A stretch of DNA of 64,000 nt from Endocalyx cinctus (lineage: Eukaryota > Ascomycota > Sordariomycetes > Amphisphaeriales > Apiosporaceae): NCBI GenBank assembly GCA_001600455.1, contig BCKC01000001.1, positions 1,080,441 to 1,144,440 on the forward strand. The letters run 5' to 3'. This document shows positions 10,931 through 25,061 of this stretch, piece by piece. The position numbers were made by a program, and so were the translations under genes. Positions within the stretch are counted from its first letter, which is position 1; every line of letters begins with the position of its first letter. The notes below the pieces were generated by a model. It did no database searches and was not told the origin of the DNA. It saw only the letters and a program-made list of their open reading frames with translations.

Positions 10931-13650
10931 TCATGATAATCGCCGATTTTTCAATACCAGACCCCCTAAAAATGCGGAGAAGGAAAAGACTAGAATGACG
11001 ACTGATTATCTCCATCAATCACGTTAGAATATATTTTCCCCATAATAACTAGTAAGCAGGGATGTGTATATTTTTAACTGCATTCACTCACCGTAACTAA
11101 ATCTCAAGCCTGTTACGTACGCAGTAATGACCGCATCTTCGACGTGGCCGTTCAGTTGTCGGACATAGTCAACATTAGCGGCGGCTTTCTCGATGATCTA
11201 AAGAGAATTTGGTAAGCATTATGTCCTGACCCTATCCCTACCCAACCCTTCCTACCCTGTCATTTATTGGCAAACGTAGGAGGGGGAGGAGAAAAATAAA
11301 ACGAACCTTCGTTCTAGCTTCCAAATCCAAACCGAGCTCGAAAAGTTTGAAGTCCAGAGTTCTCCGTAAGACGCCGAGCATCACCGCGCTGCTCATGGCC
11401 ACTCCCATCATCATGCCGACCGGCATGGCCAGGTATAAGCCCGAAGCAACGACTGCCTTATGAGCCGGTTCTACGATAGCGTTGAGACTGACGAAAATCC
11501 CGGAACTTGCCATGCCAGCTCCGAAGCCCCTAAAAATAACGAATTTAGCGAGTGCGAGTGGGGTATAACTAAGCAGGTATAGAAAGCCGAAGATCTTCGG
11601 AACATGATGACGATGATGATGGATGAATACTTACCCAGGGAAAATATACATCGACTCCCACCAATTCGTATGTCCTCGCCAGCGAATGACGAGGAGCGCA
11701 TATGAAACCGTAGCCGATATCGCCGACGATAGTATTACGGCTTTATAGCGTGCCGTACTGGATTTCCGTTTTTGGTTATGAGTGAAAAGACCTCAAGTAG
11801 ATAAAATTCAATGAGGTTTTAAAGAAAATGTCTCCGCACCTTCTGATTAGCCTCCCAGCTACGAGTCCTCCGATGGCATTTCCGACTACGGCGGGGACTA
11901 AATGCACACCTGCGATCGTATTGGACGATTTCGCAGTGACTTGAAAGTACAGCGGTACCGAATACATAAGCTATATATGTAATAAACACGTCAATTTCAA
12001 TCCACGTGGTAGCACGAGTCAACACCGAGGCGGGGTGTCTTACACCGGTTTGTCCTGCGGCAAGGCAACCTATGATGAAATAAGAAGCGATAATCTCCGG
12101 ATGTTTCAATAACCGCACCGGAATAGCTGGCTCTTTTGCCCACCACGCCTCATTCGCGACGAACACGAGCAGCGTCACGACCGCGGCGGCGAACAGGCCG
12201 GGGATGGCTGGATGCATCCACGGCAGCCTGACGCCGCCGATCTCGAGTGGCAGCATGAACAGGAGAGCCGATAAGCCGAGCAGTATAGATCCCGCGAAAT
12301 CGAGCCTAGACAGTTGATCGGATGTGCTATTGCGCTTGTTGTCGCTGTTGTCATCGTCGTCGTCGTTGGCCACCGCTGCTTTTGTATTCGGCATTACGAA
12401 TAGAGAGCCGATAATTGCTAAGAGAAAGAACGGCGACTGCCATAAGAACGGCCTTGGTAGGTTTCTCGTCAGCTTTTATATAGTATTTCTTCGAATGGAC
12501 TGGTCTTTTTCTTTTACTCGTATGAGAATGAGAACTCACCAGCGCCATCCGATCTGATCGGTTAGCCAGCCTCCAATAGGGCCCCCGAGGCTTCGACCCG
12601 TGGTGGTAACGACGTTGATATAGCCCATCCAAGGAGCAACGTCTCTTAAGGGTACAAGGTCTAATTACTGTAAGATAAGTCTCTCTAGATAAATATAGGT
12701 AAATCTCTCTAGCAAAAAGGACAACGTGCCTGTAGTCAACACTAAACCTAAACTCACCATCCCTGAGCCACCAGATCCGGATAGGATACGACCCAGGATG
12801 ACGTGCCACATCTTCTGGCTGACGCCTCTGTACATCTTTACATTAATATTGATGAAAACATCCTTGGAAAGTGTTCACATACATGATTGCACTGCGTAGA
12901 GCGCAATTAGCGGGACTCATAGTATTACGGGTGTTAGAATTTAAATCCTAATTTTAACTTACCATCCTACCGCAAATAGAGCATAGCAAAATATCAAGAG
13001 AACTTTCCGACCGTATATATCACTCAGCTTCCCATACTATTGGTAAATATCGCGGTGAGTGGGTGCTTTTCTACATTCGTCTGGTGGTAGCTTGAATGAA
13101 GTAAAAAAAAGGGGGAGAGAGAGAAAACAGCGTACCAATACTTGAGTAGCAGCACCGGCGAGAAGAAAGCTGATAACAAGCCAGCTCGAGTCTTCCAACG
13201 CATTGAACTCAGATCCAATGGTTGGGTGTGTAGCAAGGATTAAGCTACTGTCCAAACCCCAGATGAACAGTCCTTTTTCGTAATGTCGTCAATAATTTGA
13301 GCCCCGACGTCCACTGATACATGATAAAAGTAGGACGGGTCTTACGTACCTATCATCAAGACGGCGATGACCTGATACAGCGACGTCGTACTTAGTAAGG
13401 GGGCGCCTGACGCTGAATTATTTGCAGCTGTCGGTCCCGGCACTGTGGCGCTCTCCACATCCGTCGTCGCCGGATCGATAAATGCGATCGCCGTATTAGC
13501 GCATGTGTCTAGATCCTCACCTCCTTCCAGAACATCTCCGGAGACGGAGGAACCGTTCGAAGCCGAGTTAACGCCGACGCTCGACGACGACGCCGTAAGT
13601 AACGGGGTCGCTTCGTCGGGAATGCTACTCGACGCAGATGTAGAAGACAT
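10931..13650 (-). CDS. MFS transporter, 14-TM DHA2-like, possibly vacuolar (Fnx/VBA type)
   Basis: Multi-exon major facilitator. Exon 1 (13650-13350) encodes a Ser/Asp-rich cytoplasmic tail with an ATPLL dileucine-type motif, then the start of TM1. Exon 2 (13272-13136) carries LDSSLILATHPTIGSEF, exon 3 (13036-12963) the loop motif YGKLSDIYGRK, and a later exon ILGRILSGSGGSGM. The following exons encode hydrophobic helices and a strongly acidic loop (poly-Asp near 12360). The last exon (10989-10931) encodes FSAFLGGLVLKNRRLS and a stop. The short exon between 12963 and about 12830 is the least certain part. TM1 and the N-terminal acidic dileucine resemble the fission-yeast Fnx1/Fnx2 and VBA transporters that load basic amino acids into the vacuole. 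That function is inference; a drug-exporter role is the alternative. Confidence 0.85.
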
Positions 13651-14246
13651 TATGGTCGTTAATCTAAGGAAAGAAGGTTTCTTAGTAGCACGGATAATTC
13701 AAATCGCAGCGATGCGTTTAGGTATGCAGAAAGATACTTCTTCCCCACTCTCCTTCGCCCTTTATCCAATAAGACGTGCTGTGTAATGATCCGAGGACTC
13801 TGAGTACGGAAATCATGTACTGTCAATATCATTGGACGATGTATATATTACGGCACGGTCTAGAACCTATTGGCTTACAGGCTGCATAATCAACCGCATT
13901 CTAGTACATGATTTGCGCCTATGGTGTCATATTTCGTGATTCAAGTCAAATACAGTATGTACACTTATTTCAGGGTCTGTCTTGCGAATTTACTCACTGT
14001 CCATATACTTGCTTGCTGACTGATTCAAGTATCGCATTAGAAAAACGTACTCGAAAGTAGATATAAGTCCAATAGTGAGGCTTTGTATATAATAATATTC
14101 TTGATTTTATAATATTATGATATGTTGCTAAGAAGTAATCAAACTCGTAGTCGTACTTGTATTAGCTACCTACCCAGGTATCTAAGAATTTCCCCCTTTC
14201 GTAATATTTACATGCACCGATATGAATTTACAGCTTGCCTACTCTT
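13651..14246. other. Intergenic
   Basis: Spacer between the 5' end of the MFS gene and the 3' end of the sulfatase gene. It should hold the MFS promoter. AT-rich around 14040-14200; no gene seen. Confidence 0.5.
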
Positions 14247-16196
14247 CTAAGTCCACTCATGCCAATTCGGATCGAACCTCCACTGAACCCCCTCCGTCTC
14301 AAACTGAGGTCCTTCCGCATCCCTCAGGTAACCCATCTCGCACCTATCGAAATCGATCTTCCTCGACTGCGTTTCGTAAAAGTTATCGTAACGCGCCGAC
14401 AGCGCGTCCCTCAAGTTCTCCACGCTCCCTTCCGGGTGCAGCGCCCGCCAGGGCCGCACGCACGTCTCGGCCTGGCACGACTTCAGCACGAACAGGAGCG
14501 AATCCAGCCGCTCGACGACCTTCTCGAGCGGCACGCCGAGTAGCGTCTCGGGAGCGACCTCGTCCGGGTGGAGGAGGTTACGCATCTGGCCCGGGTCCGT
14601 GCTCAGGTCGTGCAGCTCGCGCTCGTTGCTGCACCAGACGTGGTAGTGGAGATTGTACGACTCGCTGGCCACGCGCAGGGCTTTGTAGGTGTTGTTCAGG
14701 TGCAGCTTCGGATACCAGTCGAAGACCTGGCCTTCGTTGGACGCGAATCCCCAGTGCTCTACGGTGACGTGCTCGTGGCGCTCCTCTTTGGCCCGCGCGA
14801 GCCCGTCTTCGGTAAGGGGTATGGCGAGACCGTCGAAATCGACCCGCAGCGGCGCTTGAGCGAGTGACATGAGAGTCGGCGCTAGGTCGGTGTGCGTCGT
14901 CACTATATCAGTCGTATAGTTTATCGGGACACCTGGTCCTCGGATGATCAACGGGATATTGATATCTTCCTCAAAACTGCATTGTTTGGCTGGCTGCATG
15001 CGATGCTGTCCAATATGATATCCGTTATCCGTGGAATAAATGACATATGTTTTATCCATCAGTCCCGCGCTTTCGAGTCGCGTAATCACGCTATCCACAA
15101 TCTCGTCGACACTCTGAAGCGTACGGAGGCGTTGCAAATAGTAATGATCGTTATAGTCTACCACATCTTGAGGCTGCTTGGGAAGGTTCCGAACCCAACT
15201 GCCCCCTGATGGTTTATCTGGGTTAAAGTTTTCGGTTCTCGGAACCTTTACACCCTCGAATAAATTCGCATGTCTCTCTGCCGGTATTGGAGCGGTGAAA
15301 TTTATGTCATTGATATCGCTACCATTCCCATCGGCAAAGGATGGAGACCAAAGATTTGCGTGAGGCGAGACTGGCGCAATTCCCAGGAAAAACGGTTTGT
15401 CTTCTTTCGTCGCATCGTCCAAAAAGCCTAGGGCTTTCTGGGCTAAGACATCGACGCTATGCTGCCCTTCGTAACTAACGGGAGGGTCCGTGTTTCGCTG
15501 ATAGGTGCTGTTCAAGTACGAATATGTGAATGGGTCAAGCAGAAAATCCTGCTCCTGTTAGCCTAAGAAGAAGAAAAAAAGTTGAGTTGAGTTGATATAC
15601 TTACTGATCCAGTCCATCCCGCCGCAAAAGGAGCATCATAGTTATCTACACTATGAGCATTGAAGAGTTTACCGGTATAATACGTGTTGTACCCTGATTG
15701 TTGTAACCATACAGGGAGATAATTCTCGTTGAGTCCTTGGCTGACGAACTTGGGATAGCCTCCTGCAATATCAATGATTAGTCTTTTTTTCGAGGTTCTC
15801 ACAACTCAGGACGTTCGTAAACATACCATAAGGAGGGGTCACATTGGTGACATTCGTGTTATGCGCAGCTTTTCCCGTCCACAGCGTAACCCTCGACGGG
15901 CAGCAGAGGGCGGTGGTGCAAAAATGCCTGCGGAAGAATGTGCCCTGATTAAGGAGGTGTTTCTGAACAAACGGCATGTAATCCAAGGACTGCATATGAA
16001 GATCCTGGTCATCGGTGAGGATGAAGACAATATTGGGCTTGTCTACTCGGCTCGACGCCAAATCATCACCGATTACCGTCTGTTGGAAAGGATGTATCAT
16101 CTCGTTCCATTGTGCCTGGGAGCCAAGGCTCAAGGACGAGAGTAGCAACAAATACGATAAAATTGACATTGTTCCTAGAGAAGACATCGTCAGCAT
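14247..16196 (-). CDS. Secreted sulfatase (arylsulfatase family)
   Basis: Hydrolyses sulfate esters; likely exported and used for sulfur scavenging. Three exons (16196-15827, 15762-15605, 15548-14247) sum to 1830 bases and 609 residues. The protein begins with a hydrophobic signal peptide (SILSYLLLLSSLSLGSQA). The metal-binding block NIVFILTDDQD follows, then the sulfatase signature CCPSRVTLWTGK. The first cysteine (about residue 98) is in the position converted to formylglycine in the C-x-P-S-R motif. Further conserved blocks are YYTGKLFN, STDNGYHIGQHR and FEEDINIPLIIRGPG. A second ATG lies three codons downstream and could be the start. It differs from choline sulfatase, which lacks this style of N-terminus; the natural substrate is unknown. 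It neighbours the PKS gene in the same orientation, but nothing ties it to the pathway. Confidence 0.93.
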
Positions 16197-17281
16197 CAGT
16201 GATTGGGTAAAAGTTTAAACTTGGTAACCGAATTGAAATCTCACTTTAAGCTGAAAGAATTCTAGTTCATAGACGGGGTTAGTGTCATATTGCGTGATGA
16301 TTTGGTTTGTTGGTATGATCGAATAAGAAATGTGGTTGATGCTGCAGTACATAACGTCACATCTACTGCCCCCGCACCAACTCTCAGAACAACAACCGGA
16401 AAAAAAGAAGAAAAGAAAGCTGGTCAGTAGGTAAGATTGATTCAATAAATTTATCGAGATAGTGAAAAATCACTTACCTTCGAAAGTTTATCAACCTTTC
16501 CTAATAAGATCCAAGCTTAGTAAATTCTATCAAGATGATTCTATCTGCACCGAGAAATCCAAGAGTATTATATCATGCCAAGTCAACCCCACAAAAGGAT
16601 GCGAGAAGTCCCTCGACTTTGGCAGTTGGGGTCTGATCATCATTGGTTATATTGGAAAGTGACACAAAAAACGGAGGATGCAGACGGATCGGGAACAGCG
16701 CATTTGCTGCTTTTACTCAGGCTCGGCTCAGTCACTAATCAGTCAAGTGTCCTGAGCAGCTGTATTTATGCATACTTATGATTAAGTTATGTGGGGGGAA
16801 CGGATCTCGAGAAAACGGTAAAGTAAAAACATAACAATTTAATAAAGTGTGGCTTGTTAAAGAAACATAATTTTCGACATTTCTAGTTTCGAAGGTTTGG
16901 TCATTTCTGGCTTAGATGACTTGAAGCTATATCTAAATCTGTCTTTAATATCTATGTAAACGCTTACGAAGTAATAGGAACTAAGCGTAAATCATGGCTA
17001 GTTCAGGCCTATTTAGGGGCCATTTCATAGCACATTACAATAGTTGGAGAAACTTCCCTAGGATAATGATACCACAAAGAAGACAGCTTGACATCCTGAC
17101 AAAAATAAGTAAATTGAAGACAAAAGTCACCCGGCGAGAGTCCATACAATATCTAGAGTTTTCAGCTATTCGTACCTCATACGCATGATCATTCGCGCAG
17201 GCAAAGAACCAGATGATAATAGGGCATACCCTCACATACACTGTATATTATTCAAGATTTACAGTATCAAAAGGCATATCC
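16197..17281. other. Intergenic
   Basis: About 1.1 kb between the sulfatase start and the PKS stop. It contains the sulfatase promoter and the 3' end of the PKS transcript. Only short meaningless open frames were seen. Confidence 0.5.
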
Positions 17282-20200
17282 CTATATATTTCCATATAAG
17301 TTTCCCAATCGCTCTGCGATACCCTTTGCCAATGATTCTAAAGTTCCCATGGCAAGGATCTCTAATACGCTCATATCGATCCCAGTCACCTGCTTACACC
17401 ATGTGCGTAGTTCTACCGCAACCAGCGAGTCTAGGCCTAATTCTGTAAGGCTCGACTTGATGCTTGGATTTTCATCCGATTTTAATAGCATTGTGCAAAT
17501 CTTTTTCCCAATCTCGCGGGCCAGTATTTGCACGGTCTCGGTTTTCTCGAGCAGGGCCGGGTTCTTTCTTGCCTCGGATAGTCGTAGGTGCAATACCGAA
17601 TCTTGAGTAGTCTTCAGCATACCGACGGTCTTATCCTTGTTCGCGAAAGACGTCATACGAATGTCTCTACTAAACTGGCTGCCGTTTACTCTGTCACGGC
17701 TTGTGAATGTAAGAGAGGCCGAAACACCGACAAGGGTGCTGTGCCTATCTATAATAGGAGAGGGTACAGTTTTCGACTTATGTGTTGGCAATCCGTTGAG
17801 TTGCGTGGAATGCGACAAAATAGATGCACCCAATGCTTCCAGTAGTTGCTCTATATTGACCGGGTTCCAACCCATACCTCGCATTTTATTTAAAAGAGCG
17901 TCGTTCCCCAGCAAGTACCCAACGCCCTCCATTGCACCGATATCTAGTGTGCTACACGGTAGTCCTAGTTGGGCACGGTAGCCAGAGAATGCATCCAAAA
18001 AAGAGTTTGCCGCAGCGTAGTTTGCCTGTCCCGGTTGTCCCAGAACTCCCGAGAGAGAGCTAAACAGTATAAAAAAGTCCAACTCCAGGTTCTTTTCGCA
18101 CGCGGCTTCATGCAAATTCCAGGCACCCAAGACTTTAGGCCTTATAACCTCGTCCCAGTCTTTCGCTGTCATATTCTGGAATGCCTTGTCGCGCAATACC
18201 ATACCCATATGAATTATTCCTTTGAGAGGTTTCTCCGATATGGAAATGGCACGGGTAACGCCAGCAGCTTCTGTTACACTACCGCCGACAAGATGAGTGT
18301 TACAACCCATACTTGCTAGCATCCGTACGAAGCTGTGGTGCTGTGGGAGATTGCCCACGGTACGGGACAAGAAGGTAAGATTACGAGCACCATGCTGAAC
18401 CATCCAGACAGCAACTGATCGCCCAAGCCCCCCAAGTCCTCCGACAAGCAAATATGAGGCCAGAGGATCCAACGTGACTTTGGCTTGGCGGGGCATGATG
18501 CTACTGCTCAAGTCCTTGCTCCTATTATTGAGGTCCAAGATGATTTTTCCGATATGGTTCCCCTTTTGCATAAAACGGAAAGCATCTCGAGCTTTAGACC
18601 CCTGAAAGACCCTGTCGATGCGAATTGGTTGGATGAAACCAAGATCATAATATTTCATCATGGACTTTAGTAAACTATAATTAAAAAAAAAGAAATACCA
18701 TGTTAGATCGACGTACCAGGCAACTAAGTTAGCTAGAATTGTGATATGAATAAGATATCCTTACCTATCGATCATCTGCGGCCGCTCCATAGCCATTTGG
18801 CGGAGATCGAAGCAGCAATAATTACGGCTCCCCAAAAACATATCCATATCAAGTTTAGCGGCACCGATGGAATCGATCTTCCCGATTTCTACCATCGTTC
18901 CCCATTTGGCAATGCAGCGCCAAGTAGCATGCAGAAAATCTCCGGATAAAGAATTTACCGCCAAGTCAACGCCTTTGCCACTAGTTTCTTGTAAAATATC
19001 ATCAAGAAACTCTGTATCGCGTGAACTAAAGATGCGACTCTTCTGTATTCCAAACGTTTGAGTGAGGTAATCAGCTTTTGATTGGGTACCCACTGTGGTA
19101 TAGATTTCGGCACCAAGCATACGCGCGATCTGTATGCATGCAAGACCAACGCCCCCACAGCCATTGTGGATGAGAACAGACTATTGTAAAGATTTAAATT
19201 TTGTAAGCTTCCGCAACAAACTGCGCGTTGAGGTTTGTTACATGTGCACACTTACCTGACCCTTCTCAAGGCGTCCGATGTTCACTAAAGAATAAATAGC
19301 GGTTTCGAAGGCAATAGGCATGGATGCACCATCGATGAAACTCAAATCATCAGGCATCCTTTGGCATAGAGAATCCGTTGTCCTAATAATGGTTGAGAAT
19401 AAAGCATCTCCCATAGCTACGACCCGGTCACCGATGGACACTTTAGTGACATTACTGCCAACACGACGAACGATGCCACTAGCTTCTTTTCCGAGTCCAT
19501 GCCGATGGTCAGAAGGGAGATCTATCACTCCAGTTGCCTCGAGTATGTCCTAGTACGCAATATCAATATTAAGTATGTACTATTATTCAAGAACACACTA
19601 TTTGGGATACACATGATAATGGATAGCAGATTTCCTACTTACCCGAAAATTGAAGCCAGCGGCACACACTTCGATTTCAACTTCGGTTGCGCCCAGGCAG
19701 CTTAGGGATGGTTTACTGATCCATTTCAATGAATCAAGAAGTCCAGGGCGTCCGATCTCAAGTGAGGCACTGTCATGAGGTGCGTGTGACTTCCTTGCTT
19801 GGTCGGTTAGAGGGGTGGGAATGAATCGTAATACGTAAACTGTGCCATCAGTGATAGCATATTCAAAATCCGTAATAGTATCGGCTTTTCGGTTATGAAA
19901 CTTGCGAAAGACATTGGAAACTGCTTTTATCCCCTGTGGAGTCTCTAAGTCGTCGCTCTCGCACACCGCAAAGTCTAGGCTCTTCTCAGCGCGTATAGTT
20001 CGGGCAAACCCCTTGACTGGGGCATATCTAGGATCCGGACAATGTATGCTAGTTGACTTCGTAACCCAAAAGATTCCGGATCCTGACTTCTCAGCAGCAC
20101 TAACCATGTTTTTCAGTTCTTGGAAGGAAACATGGTCAATGGATTCGAAAAAAGGGTTTGCTTCATCTAATAACGCAATCACATCTCCATCGAAGTTCAA

Positions 20201-23200
20201 ACCTTCTTCCAATGTGCAGCACAAGGCACGAAGACCATGCGATGACAGTTCATGCTGAAATTTAATCAACAATGAACTTTCGCTTGAAGCGTGGTGTAAC
20301 AGGTTGACCTCTTTTGTCGGCTTCCCTGTAGGCTGTGGCTGCGCAATCATAGCCATTCCGAGGTAGGACTTTTCACGAGAGTCGAATACCACCCCATTTA
20401 AGCCATTAAAGCCGGCTTTTAGTAGGTAGTCAGACCATTTCTCTGGACTGATGAAGGGTTCATCACCTCTACTATCGTTGGCACCGCACCACCATCCTGG
20501 CAGGATTCCCGAAACAAATTTCAACCACCTTAGCCCTTTTCGGGGCTGTTGTAGAAGGAGGTGCCCATTTGGGTCCAAGAGTTTACGAAGGTACATAAGA
20601 CTTTGAGGAATGGAGGGGGTTTCATGGATATAGTTTGCAATTACTAAGTCAAACTGACGATTATCGAACCCTTGGTCTCTTGGGTCATTGGAGATGTCCA
20701 GGACAGCTAACTCAAGGTTGGGTAGTTCTTTCAATAGAGACTGTGACGAATATAGGAGACCCGGCAAACTCTCCGCGTAAACATAATTCCAGTGGGCAAA
20801 TTGGATATTATTCCTTCTGAAGTTGTCGAGGACATTAACAAGTGATGGTCCGAGGCCAGACCCGATTTCAAGAATACGAAGATTCGGCTTGCACTGAAGT
20901 AGACATTGTAACAACTTTCCGAAGTCAAAATTATTGAAGAGTGTATGGAATCGATGGATTGGGTTATCGACTTTGAGACTATCTTGTGCTCCGACCTGGC
21001 TCAATCCGACAGAGGTGGCGTCTAATGCAAGTTTGAATATAGCTTTAGCGGCATGTGACGGAGGACCTTCCTGGATGGAATTGCAAATTGAAGTCATGCG
21101 GTCGATAAGATCAGAGTCTCCCAGCTTTTCGAAAGATGCAACCGTTTGATGCTCAAGCCACTGCATATACTTTTGCAAGTGCATTTCAGATCCAAGATGA
21201 GACGTTGGCGACAAAGAGCGATGCGTTAAAGCAATGGCTAACTGCGCCAGTGATTCCAGATCATTAAGGAGAAGGTCTTGGTCTTGAACAGGATTGACAA
21301 GTGACTTTATATCTATAAAATCGATATCTGGAACCCATTGACCTTGTGCAATGATAGACATATTGTCTATATTGTCTTGTGAGTCGAGGGGGGAGAATCG
21401 TACCCCAGACATCGTCAAGTACACAGCTGAGTCGTCACTCTGGCACGTTCCGCCTCCGATGAATGTGTTACCAGAGCGCGTGCAGCTTGTAGTAAGATAC
21501 AAATCTTCCGAATGGCAGCGGGAGAAAGCTAGATAAGCCAAACTCGATGGTATGCCCTGTTTGTAGATATGTGTAAACCCATGATGGATTGCGGCACCAC
21601 TTAGCTGGAAAAGACTGTCTAGAATTATCGGGTGCATGTGGTATATTTTCGATTCCTTCATGGACCAATCGTTTTTCATTTGGGCTGTACCTACCCCTGT
21701 GGAACCAGTTGCTGATGTGTTGATGTTTGTCAGCCGTCTAAACTCGCTCCCATATCGTAAGCCACCACGACTAACGCGGCCGTACCACTCACGAAGATCG
21801 ACTTCGTTAGGCGTCCTTTCTTTATCTATGATTTCGCATCGTCTAAAGTTGGCTTTGGTCACAGCGCGTACCTCACCGAAGCAATTCTTTACCCACGTTC
21901 GTCCATTATACGATGTAATCGTGAACTCCCACCATTGACTGTCCAAAACGTCCGTCAGCCGATGACGGCGGAGAGTCGTTACCGTCTCAGTTGGAATATT
22001 CTCATTCAAGATTAAAGCGGTAGATACAACAACATGTCGGAGTTCTACACCATCATCAATTGCTGAAACCTGCCTAACTGCCTCAGCTGCCATAGCAATA
22101 TACGCCGCGAAGGGGAAAACGATGTCATCGTATATCTTATGATCACAGAGCCAAGGGGTATTCTCCAGATGCAGCAGGTTTCTCCACGCAGGCTCAATCT
22201 CTGAAGTTTCCGGCACCTTACTCCCGAGAAGATCGTGGTGAGGGTATTTGCGAAATCTCCACTCACTTGCAACTCTTGATTCGCGCCAGTATCTTTGTTT
22301 ATGGTCCCATGGATACTGAGGTAGGCCTGGCAGGCAAGTGCCTTGAGGCATGAGTACCCCGAAGTCAACATTGACGTTCAAAGCCCAGAGTTTTCCCACG
22401 GCAGCTAGAAAACTCTCTAAATTATTCTGATATCTTGTGAGAGTTGGTATAATAGCGGAATCTCCCGTAGACTCCGGATGGCTCGCGTAAATCTGTCTCA
22501 AAGGTCCCGCGAGAGACCCATGAGGTCCAATCTCTAAAAATACGAGATCATTTTGTGATAGAGACAATGAATGAGTGATGACATTCGAGACGGCTGTTTT
22601 GAATCGCACGGGAGATTCCAGGTTTTGTCTCCAGTAGCTCGGTCCCAACAAATGACTATTTGAATCTGCCTCTCCACATAATGGTAACAATGCCCCTGTG
22701 ACACTGGAGAAGAATGGTAGTGATGGAGGCTTCGCCTTAACGTTTGATTGAATCATCAACGAGGAATACTCCATACCGACTTCTAACATGTGGTGAGAAT
22801 GATAAGCTTTATCCACTTTCAGGATTGACGTCGGAACTGTAGGCTGGGCATCTTTTATGGCAGCTAGTACAAGCTTTACCTGTCCAGCATCTCCGGAAAT
22901 TGTGACATTACCTGGAGCGTTATCACATGCGATAACTACGCCTGGTATAAGATATTTCTCAGTTTCAGTCCAACTAAGTCCGATAGCAGCCATCGCACCT
23001 GGTCTCGAGATATTTTTCGAAATTAAACCCCTCTGGAAAGCAACGTTGATCGCGTCTTGGGAACTGAGGCACCCTGCTGCATATGCTGCTGCAATTTCCC
23101 CACTTGAATGACCAACTACAGCTGATGCTCTAATGCCGAGTGAATAAAGCGTGTCAACTAAAGCGATTTGAAGTGCAGTACACAATGGCTGTGAGAACTC

Positions 23201-25061
23201 GGGTTCGTTGACACGACTAATACGAGACGGTTTAAGCAGTTCATTTTGTAAGTTCCATTCTGCTCCAAGGTTTTGGAGGATGTCACCCAAGTATCTGATT
23301 CTATGACTGAATACTTCGTTGGAACGTAGTAACTCTCGACCCATTCGCGGCCACTGCGCTCCCTGGCCTGTAAAGACCATGATTATTGACTGATTTTTGC
23401 CGCGACGAGCCAGAGGCGATGGTACACCAGGGCGAAATTGAGTGCGTATCTCAAACGACCGAAAAGAAAGGTGCTCCCTACGTCTGGAAAGGGTATATGC
23501 AAGGTCTGTAAGATCTAGGTCTTGGGATTTTTCGATATAAGCCGAATATCTTTCAATTATCTGATCTAATGATTGCGAAGAGGCGGCGGAGTATAACAGC
23601 AGATGCGGCTTGTCTGTGTACCCCAGCCTCTTTGATTTGCCTCGGGGACGGATGAACTCGCTGGCCGAATCGATGATAACGTGCGCATTAGAGCCGCCAA
23701 TTCCGAAAGAATTTACGCTCACGCGCTCAAAACGTCCCAAAGGCCAAGGAGTGACCTCGGTGGGAATTTTGAGATTCGAATCAGCAAATGGGATCTTGTC
23801 GTTCAAAGGAAAGTTTTTGATATTAGGTAGAAGTTTGCGGTTTTCAAGGCACAAAACGGCTTTCAGAACCGCTGTCAGCCCAGAGGCTCCCTCACCATGT
23901 CCTAAATTGGGCTTGATAGATCCAATATGAATGCCACCAGTGGCTCCGAAGACCCGAGCAATGGCGGTACCCTCGATGACGTCCCCAACAGGTGTTCCGG
24001 TGCCATGGCACTCGAAATACGCTGTCTTGGATATATCTGAGTCAGCGATGCCAGCAACTTTATACGTATGCTTTATCAATGATTCCTGTGCATCCGCACT
24101 GGGCACTGTAAAGCCTGGCGTCTTCCCATCACAGTTTGTAGCCGAGCCAGCAATTATCGCCCGAACCGAGTTTCCATCTCTAATAGCATGGCACAGAGGC
24201 TTGATGAATATAGATACCACGCCCTCTGCTCGAGCGTACCCATCAGCTCTAGACGAGAATGTCTTACAGGAGCCTTCAGGGCTAAGCGCATTTTGGTTGG
24301 ATACATCAGTTGTTAGAGACGGTGCTAGGATAAGACTGGTGCCTGAAACAATTGCAGATGCACAATCCCCTTTCGTAATTGCACTGCAGGCTTCGTTCAA
24401 TGCCACCAAACTAGACGAACAGGCTGTACGAATGGTCATACTATTTTTTGAACACGTAACGGATTAGTTTTAATGTTGATGAAGCTACTGTAATCATGTG
24501 GCTATTGGGTGAGGAAAGGATTCAGCTATCATACCTTGGCCCGCGCAAGTTCATTTCATGTGAGATACGGTTTGAAACAGCGAAATCATGAGAAGTTGTA
24601 ATATTGTATGTACCATGTCGTTGTGATTCCTTCTGTTGCAAATCGTACCAGTCGCTGCCAAAGTTCCCCACATAGACGCCTATATTGGTACCTCTCCAGT
24701 TCAGTTCCCCAGCATCATCAAGTGACTCCCTTGAGACTTCAAGTAGAACTCGTTGTTGAGGATCTAAACATTCCAATTCACTCCGAGCCATTGGGAACAC
24801 AGACGTATCGAGAGCTGCTATATCAATACTCTCGTCCAGGAAATACCCGTGCTCTGTAACTGTATGGCCTGCTTTCTTGGTGGGCGAGTGAAATGCAGAG
24901 ACATTATATCTTGTCTTGGGAATACGTGTTCGGGCATCGCCCTTTGACAACAAGAACTCCCACAAATCCTCAGGAGAGTGTATTTTACCGGGGAGACGAC
25001 AAGCCATACCACATATGGCCATTGGGGGAAATCCTTCAGTAGGTATTTGAGGGTCATTCAT
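17282..25061 (-). CDS. Highly reducing type I polyketide synthase (KS-AT-DH-MT-ER-KR-ACP)
   Basis: Iterative megasynthase building a reduced, C-methylated polyketide from malonyl-CoA. Five exons (25061-24535, 24440-19643, 19549-19256, 19180-18765, 18674-17282) give 7428 bases and 2475 residues. KS: active Cys in TACSSSL near residue 183, histidines in ECHGTG and KPNLGHGEGASG. AT: GQGAQWPRMG and GHSSGE (Ser near 622). DH: His in WLCDHKIYDD near 943 and Asp in ILDSLFQ near 1117, but the usual FPGAGY reads FPFAAY. MT: ILEIGSGLG near 1370, a plausible SAM-binding motif. ER from about 1766, with NADPH motif NGCGGVGLACIQIA. KR: VGGLGGLGR near 2090 and GQANYAAANSF near 2233. ACP: LGLDSLVAVEL near 2433, phosphopantetheine Ser present. 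The protein ends just after the ACP with no thioesterase, reductase or condensation domain, so release needs another protein. The adjacent divergent thioesterase homologue is the obvious candidate. All five exon junctions restore family sequence. Confidence 0.97.

Noticed and set aside
14247..16196. Sulfatase as a member of the polyketide cluster
   Set aside because: It is adjacent to the PKS gene, but it is a secreted nutrient-type enzyme and nothing in the sequence links it to the pathway.
20731..21150. PKS methyltransferase domain as dead
   Set aside because: The SAM motif is not the commonest form (LEIGSGLG), but the E-x-G-x-G-x-G pattern and the later IANYIHE block remain, so I do not call it inactive.
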